This document shows positions 8,178 through 16,731 of a stretch of DNA of 64,000 nt, in pieces (positions within the stretch are counted from its first letter, which is position 1; every line of letters starts with the position of its first letter). A model generated the notes under the pieces. The model saw only the letters and a list, made by a program, of their open reading frames with translations, searched no databases and was not told the DNA's origin. The position numbers were made by a program, and so were the translations under genes. Origin of the DNA: Novosphingobium capsulatum NBRC 12533 (GTDB taxonomy: Bacteria > Pseudomonadota > Alphaproteobacteria > Sphingomonadales > Sphingomonadaceae); contig NZ_BCYV01000012.1 in NCBI RefSeq assembly GCF_001598375.1, positions 186,001 through 250,000 on the forward strand. The letters run 5' to 3'.

Positions 8178-9143
8178 ATGGATGCGCGCCCCGAATCAGC
8201 CACCCAGGCAGACAGCCCTGCGCCGGACATGCCGGACCTGGGCGACGGCCCGCTCGACGGGCGGTCAGAGGGCATGCTGGCGGACAGCATCCTGTCGAGC
8301 GACGAGCGCCGCCGGAAGTATGCCGTGCCGGCGCTGGAAAAGGGCCTCGATATCGTCGAGTACCTGGCCGACCAGGCCGTGCCGATGACGCAATCGCAAC
8401 TGGCGCGCGCGCTCAACCGCCAGCCGGGCGAGCTGTTCCGCATGCTCGCCTGCCTGGAAGGGCGCGGCTATGTGCGGCGCGACCCGACCAACGGCGGCTA
8501 TGCGCTGACGCTCAAGCTGTTCCAGCTCGCGCGCATTCACTCGCCCTATGAAACGCTGATCGCGGCGGCGCGCCCGCTGATGCGCTCGCTGTCCGACGAC
8601 GTGCGCGAAAGCTGCCACCTGACCGTGTTGCAAGGCAACCAGGTGCTCGTGCTCACCCAGGAAGAGAGCCCCAACCCGTTCCGCCTGTCGGTGGAAGTCG
8701 GCTCCACCCATTCGCCGCTGCGCACCAATTCGGGGCGCCTGCTGCTCGCCGGCCTGGCGCCCGCCGCGTTTGATGCCTGGCTGGGGCATTCGCGCGAATG
8801 GCAGGCGATGGCGCCGGCCGCACGGCAGGATCTGCTCGCCCGCATCGACGACGTGCGCGCGCGCGGCCATGCCCGCTCGCTGGGCGAACGCTTCCTGGGC
8901 GGGGCGGATATCGGCGTGCTGGTGGGCACGCCGGGCGCGCCGCTCAACGCCGCGCTGACCATCGCCACGCTGATTGACGCCAATGGCGACGCGCGGCTCG
9001 ATCCGCTGCTCGAACCGCTGCAACGCACGGCCGCCGCCATCAGCCAGGCCGCCGGCCTGGGGCTGGACAGTGGGCCGCTGGGTAGCGCGGTGGACACCCC
9101 TGCCCCGGCCAAGCCGGCAAGAACCCGCAAGACCACAAAATAG
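8178..9143 (+). CDS. IclR-family transcriptional regulator
   Basis: A 321-residue regulator. A charged, probably disordered N-terminal segment of about 50 residues precedes the IclR winged helix (ALEKGLDIVEYLAD, then the MTQSQLARALNR helix-turn-helix). The C-terminal effector domain shows the family stretch SPLRTNSGRLLLAGL and a late HARSLGERF segment. A Lys-rich tail ends the protein. ATG 8178 is preferred over the in-frame upstream codon at 8106 because of the AAGGACAG upstream and the poor similarity of the extra residues. It is divergent from the CoA-transferase and is followed 8 bp later by an SGNH hydrolase, so it probably controls both sides in response to a sugar acid or acyl metabolite. 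Confidence 0.9.
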   Translation: MDARPESATQADSPAPDMPDLGDGPLDGRSEGMLADSILSSDERRRKYAVPALEKGLDIVEYLADQAVPMTQSQLARALNRQPGELFRMLACLEGRGYVRRDPTNGGYALTLKLFQLARIHSPYETLIAAARPLMRSLSDDVRESCHLTVLQGNQVLVLTQEESPNPFRLSVEVGSTHSPLRTNSGRLLLAGLAPAAFDAWLGHSREWQAMAPAARQDLLARIDDVRARGHARSLGERFLGGADIGVLVGTPGAPLNAALTIATLIDANGDARLDPLLEPLQRTAAAISQAAGLGLDSGPLGSAVDTPAPAKPARTRKTTK

Positions 9144-9151
9144 GAGAGATC

Positions 9152-10369
9152 ATGATTGCCAGGCCCATCGCCGCGCTCGCCCTGCTTGGGGCACCCCTGC
9201 TGATGGCGGCCAGTCCGCCTGCGGCTGGCGACGGGAATGGCAACTGGGCGGCCGGCTGGTTCAGCGCGCCGTTCGCGCCGATTGCCGGCCAGCCGGGCGG
9301 CACCCCGGCGATCTTTGCCAACCAGACGGTGCGCCAGATCCTGCGCGTGGACACCGCTGGCAATGCCATCCGCCTCAAGCTGACCAACGAGCTGGGCATC
9401 GCCCCGGTGCGGATCGCCGGGGTGCACGTGGCGCTGGTCGATGCAGACGGACGCCTGGTGCCGGGCAGCGACCGCGCGGTAACCTTTGCCGGCGGCGCGG
9501 AAGCCTGGATTCCAACCGGCGCGCCGCTGCTCAGCGATGCCGTGCCGCTGCCAATCGAGGCGCTGCAACACCTGGCGATCTCGGTCTATTACAAGGACAG
9601 CGCGATGCCCGCCGCGCATCATGGCGATCTGGTGGTGGCGCCCGGCGAGCAACTGGCGGCTGCGTCCATGGCCGGCGCTCGCCCGCTGCGCGGCCCGGCG
9701 GTGGTGTCGCAAGTGGAAGTGGCGCGGCCCCAGCGCGGCCCGGTGATCGTGGCGTTCGGGGATTCGATCACCGAAGGCGCCGCCTCCACCCCCGGCAAGG
9801 ACATGAGCTGGCCCCAACAGTTCGCCAAGCGGCTTGCCGCCGATACGCGCTATCGCGGATGGAGCGTGGTCAATGCGGGGATGAGTGGCAACCGCCTGTT
9901 GCACGAAGGCTTTGGCCTGCCCGCCCTGGCGCGGCTGGACCGCGACGCCCTGGCGGTCAGCGGGGTCACGCATATCGTGCTGCTGGAAGGCATCAACGAC
10001 ATCGGATGGTGGAACAAGCCCGACAGCGACGTGACCGCCGCGCAGGTGATCGAGGCCTATCGCCAGATCGTGACCCGCGCCCATGCGCGCGGGGTGAAAG
10101 TGATCGGCGCGACGATCCTGCCCTACAAGGGCGCGGTCTATTTCACGCCGGAGGGCGAGGCGATGCGCCAGGCGGTGAACGCCTTCATCCGCACCGGCGG
10201 GCTGTTCGACGGAGTGATCGATTTCGAGAAGGCGGCGGCCGATCCCGCCGACCCGGCGCGGATCAATCCCCGTCTGGAGCCGGGCGACCATCTCCACCCC
10301 AACGATGCCGGCTATGCCGCCCTGGCGGCCGCCGTTTCGCCCAGCCTGTTCGAAGCGCCCCGTCGCTGA
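9152..10369 (+). CDS. Secreted SGNH/GDSL esterase
   Basis: A 405-residue protein with a cleavable signal peptide (hydrophobic stretch ending near residue 21). It has the SGNH blocks in order: AFGDSITEG with the nucleophilic Ser near residue 208, the block II Gly in NAGMSGNRLL, GINDIG (Asn of block III) and GDHLHPND near the C-terminus with the catalytic Asp and His. It also carries a family N-terminal beta-sandwich domain of about 190 residues. It is probably a periplasmic or exported carbohydrate O-acetyl or acyl esterase that removes esters blocking the glycosidases encoded next door. AGGAGAG precedes the ATG. It shares the IclR transcript. Confidence 0.9.
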   Translation: MIARPIAALALLGAPLLMAASPPAAGDGNGNWAAGWFSAPFAPIAGQPGGTPAIFANQTVRQILRVDTAGNAIRLKLTNELGIAPVRIAGVHVALVDADGRLVPGSDRAVTFAGGAEAWIPTGAPLLSDAVPLPIEALQHLAISVYYKDSAMPAAHHGDLVVAPGEQLAAASMAGARPLRGPAVVSQVEVARPQRGPVIVAFGDSITEGAASTPGKDMSWPQQFAKRLAADTRYRGWSVVNAGMSGNRLLHEGFGLPALARLDRDALAVSGVTHIVLLEGINDIGWWNKPDSDVTAAQVIEAYRQIVTRAHARGVKVIGATILPYKGAVYFTPEGEAMRQAVNAFIRTGGLFDGVIDFEKAAADPADPARINPRLEPGDHLHPNDAGYAALAAAVSPSLFEAPRR

Positions 10370-10377
10370 TGCCGCGA

Positions 10378-10411
10378 ACCGCCCGCGTACTCAACCAGCG
10401 TCGCGGGCGGT
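10378..10411. terminator. Convergent terminator hairpin (SGNH esterase / GH78)
   Basis: A perfect 10-bp stem, ACCGCCCGCG at 10378-10387 and CGCGGGCGGT at 10402-10411, sits at the meeting point of two convergent genes. Its right arm overlaps the last codons of the rhamnosidase. No T-run is present. Confidence 0.55.
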
Positions 10412-13189
10412 CCAGCGATAGTGGCCGGAGCCGAGCGTGATGGCCTGGCCGGCCTCCTCGCGCGCGAAACCGAGCACGCCCGGCACGCGCGCCGGGGCCA
10501 GGCCCTGTTCGCGCCAGTCGCTGGCGGGCAGCCCCGGCAAGACCAGCCGCGCCTGGCGCCCCGGCGGCACGGAGACGGTTACGGCGAGGTGGCCTGCCTC
10601 GCGTCGCCAGGCGCAGGACAGAACGCCCTCGCGCAGGCGATAGCTGGCCTCGGCCGCCGGGATATCGGCCGGCATCTGCGGCGCGAGGCGCAAGGCCGCG
10701 TCCCCGCCTCGCGCGTGATCGATGTCCAGCCCGCCCAGGCGCCGATAGAACCAGTCCTCGGCATGGCCGAGCATGAAATGGTTGAGCGACTTGGTGGGAT
10801 TGGCGTCCCACGCCTCGGTCAGCGCGGTGGCCCCGCGCGCCAGTTGCAGGGCATAGCCGGGGCGATCGCGCACCCGCAGCATGGCCAGGATCACATCGTC
10901 ACGCCCGGCCGCAGCCAGCGCCTCCAGCACGTAGCGATAGCCGATGTCCCCGGCGGTAACGCCATTGCCTTCGCGCCGAATCGCCGCGATCAGCCGGTCG
11001 AGCGCCGCGGCACGCTGCGCCTGGGGCACCAGGCCGAGCGCCAGCGGCATGGCTTGCGCCGTCTGGCTGCCCCGTTCGTAGCGGCCGGTGGCGGGATCGA
11101 GAAAGCGCGCGTTGAAATGCTGCGTAACCTGCACCGCCAGCGCGGCGTAATCCGCAACCGCCCCGATCCGCGCGGCGATCTTGGCCATCGTCTGCAAGCA
11201 GGCAATATAAGTGGCCGTGCCGACCAGCGCGCGCGAGGTCAGTTGCGCCTCGCCCGGATCGCTGGGGCCGACATCGTACCAATCGCCCATGCCGAAATCG
11301 ACGATGCCATCCCGCGCCCGCTGCGCGAGATAGGCGCAATAGCGTTGCGCCGCCGGCCAGGCCGCCACCAGCACGGTGGCGTCGCCGCAAAAGCGATAGG
11401 CCGCCCAGGGTGCCAGCACCGCCGCCGCGCCCCATTCGGGGGAATTGCGCCAGACCTGGTCCTGCCCCTGCTCGTCCTGGAAGGCGACATATTCCGGCGC
11501 GATGCCCGGCACCATGCCATCGGCCTGCTGCGCCTCGGCGATGTCGTGCACCAGCTTGTCATAAAGCGGCGCGGCATCGCGGTTGTAGAGCACCGTGGGC
11601 GCGTTGAGATAGGTCTGTTCCAGCCAGCCCAGCTTTTCGCGGTGCGGGCAATCGGTGAGGACCGAAACCATGTTGCTGGTCACGGCCTGATCGATCAGCC
11701 CATGGATGGCGTTGAGCAAGGGATCATCGGCCTGGAACCGGCCGACGCGCGCAAGATCGGCGTGGAGCACCACGCCTTCGACCGCATGGATCGCGGCGCG
11801 CAGCAGGCCGCGCAATTCCAGCCAGCGAAAGCCGTGATAGCTGAACAGCGGCTCGAACGCTTCGACCCCGCTCCCGGTGCTGACGTGGGTAAACGCCACG
11901 CGGTTGCCCGGCCCGGCGTTGAAGCTGCGCTGGCTGACCCGGCCCTGTTCGTCCAGCGTCTCGCCCGGCAGGATGGTCAGCGTGGCACCGGCCGGCGCCT
12001 CGATCATCAGGCGGGGCCGACCGGCGAAGTTGACGCCGAAATCGACCAGCAGCACATCGGGCGCCACGGCCGTGATCGCCACCGGCTCCAGAGTGCGCGC
12101 GGCGACCACCGGCGGCACCAGCCCGGCGCGGAGCATCCCGCCCGGCCCCGGCACGGCCACTACCGGCTGCCAGTCGCGATCGTCGTAGCCAGGTTCCATC
12201 CAAGCGGGCGGCACCAGGCGCGCGTCCCAGTCCTCGCCGCCATAGATCGAGGAAAAGCGGATCGGCCCTTCCCGCCAACGCCATTGCCCATCGCTGGCAA
12301 TGTGCTCGATCCGGCCATCGGCATGCTCGATGGTCATCGCCAGAATCGCCTTGGGCCGGCCGAAGCTGTCGAGGAACTTGGTGTAGCGGCCCTCCTTGGC
12401 CTCTACATTGTACATGCCGTTGCCCAGCATCAGCGCCAGGACATTGTCGCCAGCGTGCAGCAGGGCCGTGACATCGTGCGTGTCATAAAGCGCGCGGCGG
12501 CGGTAGTTGGTCCACCCCGGCGTCAGCGCCGCATACCCCACGGCCTGCCCGTTGATCGCCAGGCGATATTGGCCCAAGCCGCAGACCGACAGCACGGCCC
12601 GGCGCGGCGGCGACGCCAGGCGCAAGGGCCGACGCAGGATCGGCAGCGGCCGGGCGGGCACCATGGCTGGGCTCGCCTGCCCCTGACGGTGCGGCGGTAG
12701 AACCGGGTCGGGCTCCGCCGCGATCCAGCGGTCGGGCCAGCGCGCCAGCTCGAGCACCCCGGTGAGGAACGCGGCGGGCGCGCTCCAGGCGCCCGGCCGC
12801 CCCGCCGCATCGAATATCCGGACCGCCCACCAATAGCGGCGGTGGCTGTCGAGCGCCAAGTCCGCTGTCGGCACCACCAGAGTCTGCCCGCCGGCGGCGG
12901 ACGATCCGGCCCAGCGGGCGCCCTGGCCAGCAGCCACGCGGGCGCGATCGGTGCCGCCGATCAGTTCGAACCCGCGCTGCACCAGGCCGCGCGCGCTTGG
13001 ATCGCGCGCGGCAAGGCCCCAGGAAAAGCGCGGACGCAGCAGGTCGAGCCCCGCGGGCTCGGCCACCCCTTCCACGCGCAAGTCTTGCGCCAGCAGATCA
13101 CCCGGTGGCAGAGAATGCGCCCTGCCGGCGCCGGCCACCAGCGGCGTCGCGCCGATCGCGGCCAGCGCGGTGCGACGGTCCAGCCTCAT
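10391..13189 (-). CDS. GH78 alpha-L-rhamnosidase, Tat-exported
   Basis: A 932-residue GH78 enzyme that removes terminal alpha-L-rhamnose. The N-terminus LDRRTALAAIG followed by a hydrophobic stretch is a twin-arginine signal, so it should act folded in the periplasm. Domain order fits the family: two beta-sandwich domains (to about 420), then the (alpha/alpha)6 barrel with DCPHREKLGW near residue 512, which holds the conserved acid, and a later SPEWGAAAVLAPW near 583. A C-terminal beta domain ends the protein. Its start overlaps the stop of the upstream GH106 gene by one base (TAATG), implying translational coupling. Together they attack a rhamnose-rich substrate. Confidence 0.93.
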   Translation of the reverse strand: MRLDRRTALAAIGATPLVAGAGRAHSLPPGDLLAQDLRVEGVAEPAGLDLLRPRFSWGLAARDPSARGLVQRGFELIGGTDRARVAAGQGARWAGSSAAGGQTLVVPTADLALDSHRRYWWAVRIFDAAGRPGAWSAPAAFLTGVLELARWPDRWIAAEPDPVLPPHRQGQASPAMVPARPLPILRRPLRLASPPRRAVLSVCGLGQYRLAINGQAVGYAALTPGWTNYRRRALYDTHDVTALLHAGDNVLALMLGNGMYNVEAKEGRYTKFLDSFGRPKAILAMTIEHADGRIEHIASDGQWRWREGPIRFSSIYGGEDWDARLVPPAWMEPGYDDRDWQPVVAVPGPGGMLRAGLVPPVVAARTLEPVAITAVAPDVLLVDFGVNFAGRPRLMIEAPAGATLTILPGETLDEQGRVSQRSFNAGPGNRVAFTHVSTGSGVEAFEPLFSYHGFRWLELRGLLRAAIHAVEGVVLHADLARVGRFQADDPLLNAIHGLIDQAVTSNMVSVLTDCPHREKLGWLEQTYLNAPTVLYNRDAAPLYDKLVHDIAEAQQADGMVPGIAPEYVAFQDEQGQDQVWRNSPEWGAAAVLAPWAAYRFCGDATVLVAAWPAAQRYCAYLAQRARDGIVDFGMGDWYDVGPSDPGEAQLTSRALVGTATYIACLQTMAKIAARIGAVADYAALAVQVTQHFNARFLDPATGRYERGSQTAQAMPLALGLVPQAQRAAALDRLIAAIRREGNGVTAGDIGYRYVLEALAAAGRDDVILAMLRVRDRPGYALQLARGATALTEAWDANPTKSLNHFMLGHAEDWFYRRLGGLDIDHARGGDAALRLAPQMPADIPAAEASYRLREGVLSCAWRREAGHLAVTVSVPPGRQARLVLPGLPASDWREQGLAPARVPGVLGFAREEAGQAITLGSGHYRWTARDAG

Positions 13190-16100
13190 TAGACCGGAAT
13201 GTCCACAAGTGGCTTAGCCACGATCCGGACCGGACCGGCCAGGCCCGCTGGCAGCAGCGGCGCATCGCGGGCCGGCAGCCAGTCCTTGGTGCCGCGCAGC
13301 TTGGGATAGACCCAGGCAACCCGCTCCGCTTCGGGCAAGACGCGATCGCCCACCAGGCGGTTGTGCCAGGTGTTGGTGACGGTGATGGCGATCGTGTTGC
13401 ATCCCGGCCGCAAGAATGCGGTGATGTCCAGCCGGAAGGGTGCAATCCAGCGCCGGCCGGCCAAGCGCCCGTTGACCGCGACTTCGGCCATGGCATGCAC
13501 TGCGCCCAGATCGAGCATCAGGCGGATATCGCGCACCAGCAGGTGGCGCGGCAGGTCGATCTGCGTGGCATAGGTGCCCGATCCGGCATGGAAGCGCACG
13601 CGATCGGGGGCAAGGTCGTTCCACAGCGCGGGCTGCTTCAGCGTCAGCCGCTCGGGCGGGGCGCGCCAGCCGGCAAAGCTAAGCGTCCAGGGCTGGTCGA
13701 GTTCGATTGCCGGGGGCATGGCCGGCGCCACCGGTGCCAGGCGCCGCCCGTCGCTGCGCAGCAGCCGAGCTTCTCCAGCCCCGGCCATGACCAGCCGCTC
13801 ACCACGCCATTCCAGGCTTTGCCCGGCCGCGAGATGGGCCTGTGCGAGATGCGGTGCCACGCCGCCGTCGCTCAGAACGATGAACCGGCTTTCCCCCGGC
13901 GCCAGGCGCAGCGGCAGGACCGTGCGCCCGGCGACATTCCGCCAGGCGGGTGCTGGCAGGCGCTGCCCTTCCAGCGCATCCCACAGCGCCACGGCGCGCG
14001 CGGTCACGCGCAAGGATACTTCGGTATCGAGCGCGGCACCGCCGGTGTTGGCCAGGAAATAGACATCGACCCCCGCCTCGCGGCGATGAGTCCATTCGAG
14101 CCCCGCCGCATCGTTCGCCAGAAGATCGCCCGCGATCCCCAGGCTGGCCAGGACATGCGCAGGGCTTTGCCCCCAGACCACGCGCCCGGCGCCCAGCCAG
14201 GTTTCGCCCTGACGTCCGGCATCCGGCCAGAGCCGGCGGCACTGCGCAACGAACGCCGCGGGATCGGCTTCTCGCCCGACGACACCAAGCGGCGGCGGTG
14301 CCAGCACCGTGGCGCCCGCCCGCACCAGGCGTTCGAGTGCGGCGAGGAAGCCGCTGGAATAGCGCGCTCCCGCGCGCAGCACGAGCAGGCGATAGCGCAT
14401 GCCGCCGGGCAGTACGATCGCGCCCTGCTCCACCCGCGCCAGGCGCACCAGCGCATCGCGGTTGATCGAGTCATAGGCCACGCCGGCCGGCAATGGCGCG
14501 TCCAACTGGTGCGGCAAGAGCGCGCGGTTGGGAATGTCTTCCCCGGTGAACACCGCCACGTCGCTCACTGGCAGGCCGCGTTGCAACACCGCCTGGCAGC
14601 GGCGCAGGTAATCGAACCAGCCGCGCGCCTGGCTCCACCAGGTCTGGGTGCGGCTGAACATCGTGCCGATACCGTTGAGCGTCAGCCCCGGCGCGCGATC
14701 GAGAAACGGCTGCGCGGTATAGACGTGCAGCATGAAGCGGTTGATGCCCCGGCAATAGTGCCGATCGCCCAAGGGCTTGAGCATCGCGGGGTGCTCGTCC
14801 CAGAGAATGTCGTTCTCGGTGAAGCTTTCCGTGGCAATGATCCGCTTGCCATAGATGCGCCCGCCCGAAACCGCATCGGCCACATCGGTCGGCTTGTCGT
14901 TGCGCGGCGTGCGCAGCCAGAATTCGCCCATCGGCACATCGGTCGCCTCTGCCCAGCGCAAGCCGTCCACGGCATAGGTCGGGCTGGCCGGCTCCCCGCT
15001 GAAGCGGCAGCCGCGTGCATGGGCCAGGCGCGCGATGGTTTCGAAGAACGCGCTTTGCGTAAGATCGGCCACGGTCTGCCGGAAATCGTGCAGTATCGCC
15101 TCGCTCTGCTCTGCGCTGCCGACCGGCACGCCGGCCAGCACCGGCAGCCAGACGCGCAGGGCATAGCCGCGCAAGGCCTGGAACCGGGCAGGAAAATCCG
15201 CCGTCCAGTTTTGCCCGCTGGCTTCCCAGCTATCGACATGCACCGTGTTCAACACTTTGCCCGCGCGCGCCGGGCCGATGCGATCGAGCGCGGCGCCGAA
15301 CCAGCGATCGAACTGCATGGTCACTGCCGCCGCGTTGAAGCGATCGACTTCCAGCCCCTGCGCACCCCCGGCGGCGGAGTTCTCGCGGCCATTGCTGGTG
15401 TGGCCCAGGCGCAGGATGCGCCAGCGGCCGGGCGGTGGGGTCCAGTCGAGCGTGCCATCGGCCGCCAGCCTGTCGGTCAGGTCGAGCACCTTGGCCGGGT
15501 CGACGCAGACCGCATCGGGAACGTCGCGCGCATCGGTGCGGCGGCTGATCGACCATTGCGCCGCCGTCTTGCCCACGATCTGGTGGATTTCCGGCCGGGA
15601 CGAAAGCTCCAGGCTGAACAGGCGCAGGCGCACGTCCTGCCCGAAATCGTAATTCTCGAAATAGGGGCCGGGCGCCTGCGGCTCGTGCACGAAGCGGAAC
15701 ACGCGCGCGGTGGTTTCGGGCAAGGCGTGGGTCAGCGTGGTCAGGTCGGTCTGCCAGCCATGCTGGGGATATTCCAGCCGGCCAACGGGACGGAACGTGA
15801 CGCCATCCTCGCTTGCTTCCACGCGCAGCGCATTGGCCGCGCGATAGACGCCGGGGGAATAGCCCCAGGGCGACGGCGTGCGCACGGTGACCGAGCGCAG
15901 CGTGAACGGCTGGTCGAAAGCCACGTCGATCTGGCCGGCCTGGGTGGTGTCGAACACGTCCTCGTCGTTGCCGGGATCGAGCAGGCGCGCGAGCGGTGGC
16001 CCGGCCAGCGGCAAGGTGGTGGAAACGCGCGGATGGCGCCGTGCGCTCGTCTCGTCCAGCGCTTCCGGCCAGGGAAATGCCAGCACCGCCACGTCGCGAT

Positions 16101-16665
16101 ACCAGTTGCGCCGCATCGGCGGGGTGGCCAGGCGGATCGCGCCCTGCCCGGCCGTGGCGCGCGTGTCGGACCAGGTCAGCACCTGCATCGACAGGTCGGG
16201 CGTGATCCAGGGGCCGCTCGCCGTAGCCCAGCCATCGCAGATGTTGAGCGACAGCGTAATCCCCAGCCGCTCCGCCTCGGCCACGGCGTGATCGATCAGG
16301 CCCCACCATTGCGGCGTGAGTGCATCGGCCGGCGGATCGACCAGCGGCGGCTTGGCCGAGGCGCCAATGGCAAAGACCATCGCCGTGGTGATGCCGTTGG
16401 CGTGCATGCCTTCAAGATCGGCCGTGATCCCGGCCGCGCTGACTGCGCCATCGAGCCAGTACCAGTAGACACCCGGTCCGGCCTCGGGCGGAGGGCGGTC
16501 GAATGCCTCGCCCCAGGCGCTCGCTTGCGGATCGACCGGCGCGGCGTGGCCGTTGCCAGGCGCGGTGCCCGTGCACAACAGTGCCGCCGATCCGCCCAGC
16601 AGGGCCGACCGGCGATCCACCATCAGGCCCGGAAATACAGCATCGAAGTCACGCTTGGACGGCAT
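13189..16665 (-). CDS. GH106 alpha-L-rhamnosidase-like protein, Tat-exported
   Basis: A 1158-residue protein of the GH106 type. Features include a Tat signal (MVDRRSALLGG after a 14-residue lead), the early YWYWLDG block near 62-68, NICDGW, the HVDSWEASGQNW motif and FSGEPASPTY near residue 555, all in the catalytic half. C-terminal beta-sandwich domains follow. GH106 enzymes release alpha-L-rhamnose from complex pectic glycans and related glycosides, usually in the periplasm. It lies 66 bp after the TonB receptor and is coupled to GH78. Having both rhamnosidase families in one operon suggests two distinct rhamnosyl linkages in the target. An alternative start at Met15 (16623) is possible. 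Confidence 0.9.
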   Translation of the reverse strand: MPSKRDFDAVFPGLMVDRRSALLGGSAALLCTGTAPGNGHAAPVDPQASAWGEAFDRPPPEAGPGVYWYWLDGAVSAAGITADLEGMHANGITTAMVFAIGASAKPPLVDPPADALTPQWWGLIDHAVAEAERLGITLSLNICDGWATASGPWITPDLSMQVLTWSDTRATAGQGAIRLATPPMRRNWYRDVAVLAFPWPEALDETSARRHPRVSTTLPLAGPPLARLLDPGNDEDVFDTTQAGQIDVAFDQPFTLRSVTVRTPSPWGYSPGVYRAANALRVEASEDGVTFRPVGRLEYPQHGWQTDLTTLTHALPETTARVFRFVHEPQAPGPYFENYDFGQDVRLRLFSLELSSRPEIHQIVGKTAAQWSISRRTDARDVPDAVCVDPAKVLDLTDRLAADGTLDWTPPPGRWRILRLGHTSNGRENSAAGGAQGLEVDRFNAAAVTMQFDRWFGAALDRIGPARAGKVLNTVHVDSWEASGQNWTADFPARFQALRGYALRVWLPVLAGVPVGSAEQSEAILHDFRQTVADLTQSAFFETIARLAHARGCRFSGEPASPTYAVDGLRWAEATDVPMGEFWLRTPRNDKPTDVADAVSGGRIYGKRIIATESFTENDILWDEHPAMLKPLGDRHYCRGINRFMLHVYTAQPFLDRAPGLTLNGIGTMFSRTQTWWSQARGWFDYLRRCQAVLQRGLPVSDVAVFTGEDIPNRALLPHQLDAPLPAGVAYDSINRDALVRLARVEQGAIVLPGGMRYRLLVLRAGARYSSGFLAALERLVRAGATVLAPPPLGVVGREADPAAFVAQCRRLWPDAGRQGETWLGAGRVVWGQSPAHVLASLGIAGDLLANDAAGLEWTHRREAGVDVYFLANTGGAALDTEVSLRVTARAVALWDALEGQRLPAPAWRNVAGRTVLPLRLAPGESRFIVLSDGGVAPHLAQAHLAAGQSLEWRGERLVMAGAGEARLLRSDGRRLAPVAPAMPPAIELDQPWTLSFAGWRAPPERLTLKQPALWNDLAPDRVRFHAGSGTYATQIDLPRHLLVRDIRLMLDLGAVHAMAEVAVNGRLAGRRWIAPFRLDITAFLRPGCNTIAITVTNTWHNRLVGDRVLPEAERVAWVYPKLRGTKDWLPARDAPLLPAGLAGPVRIVAKPLVDIPV

Positions 16666-16731
16666 GGCAGGCCTTTGTCTGGGCCGCGCATCGGGCCGGC
16701 CGGATGCCAGCCTGCCCGATGCGCGGAGGCA

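Noticed and set aside
8546..10297. A 583-codon minus-strand frame opposite the IclR and SGNH genes
   Set aside because: No motif, low-complexity composition, and full overlap with two well-supported genes.
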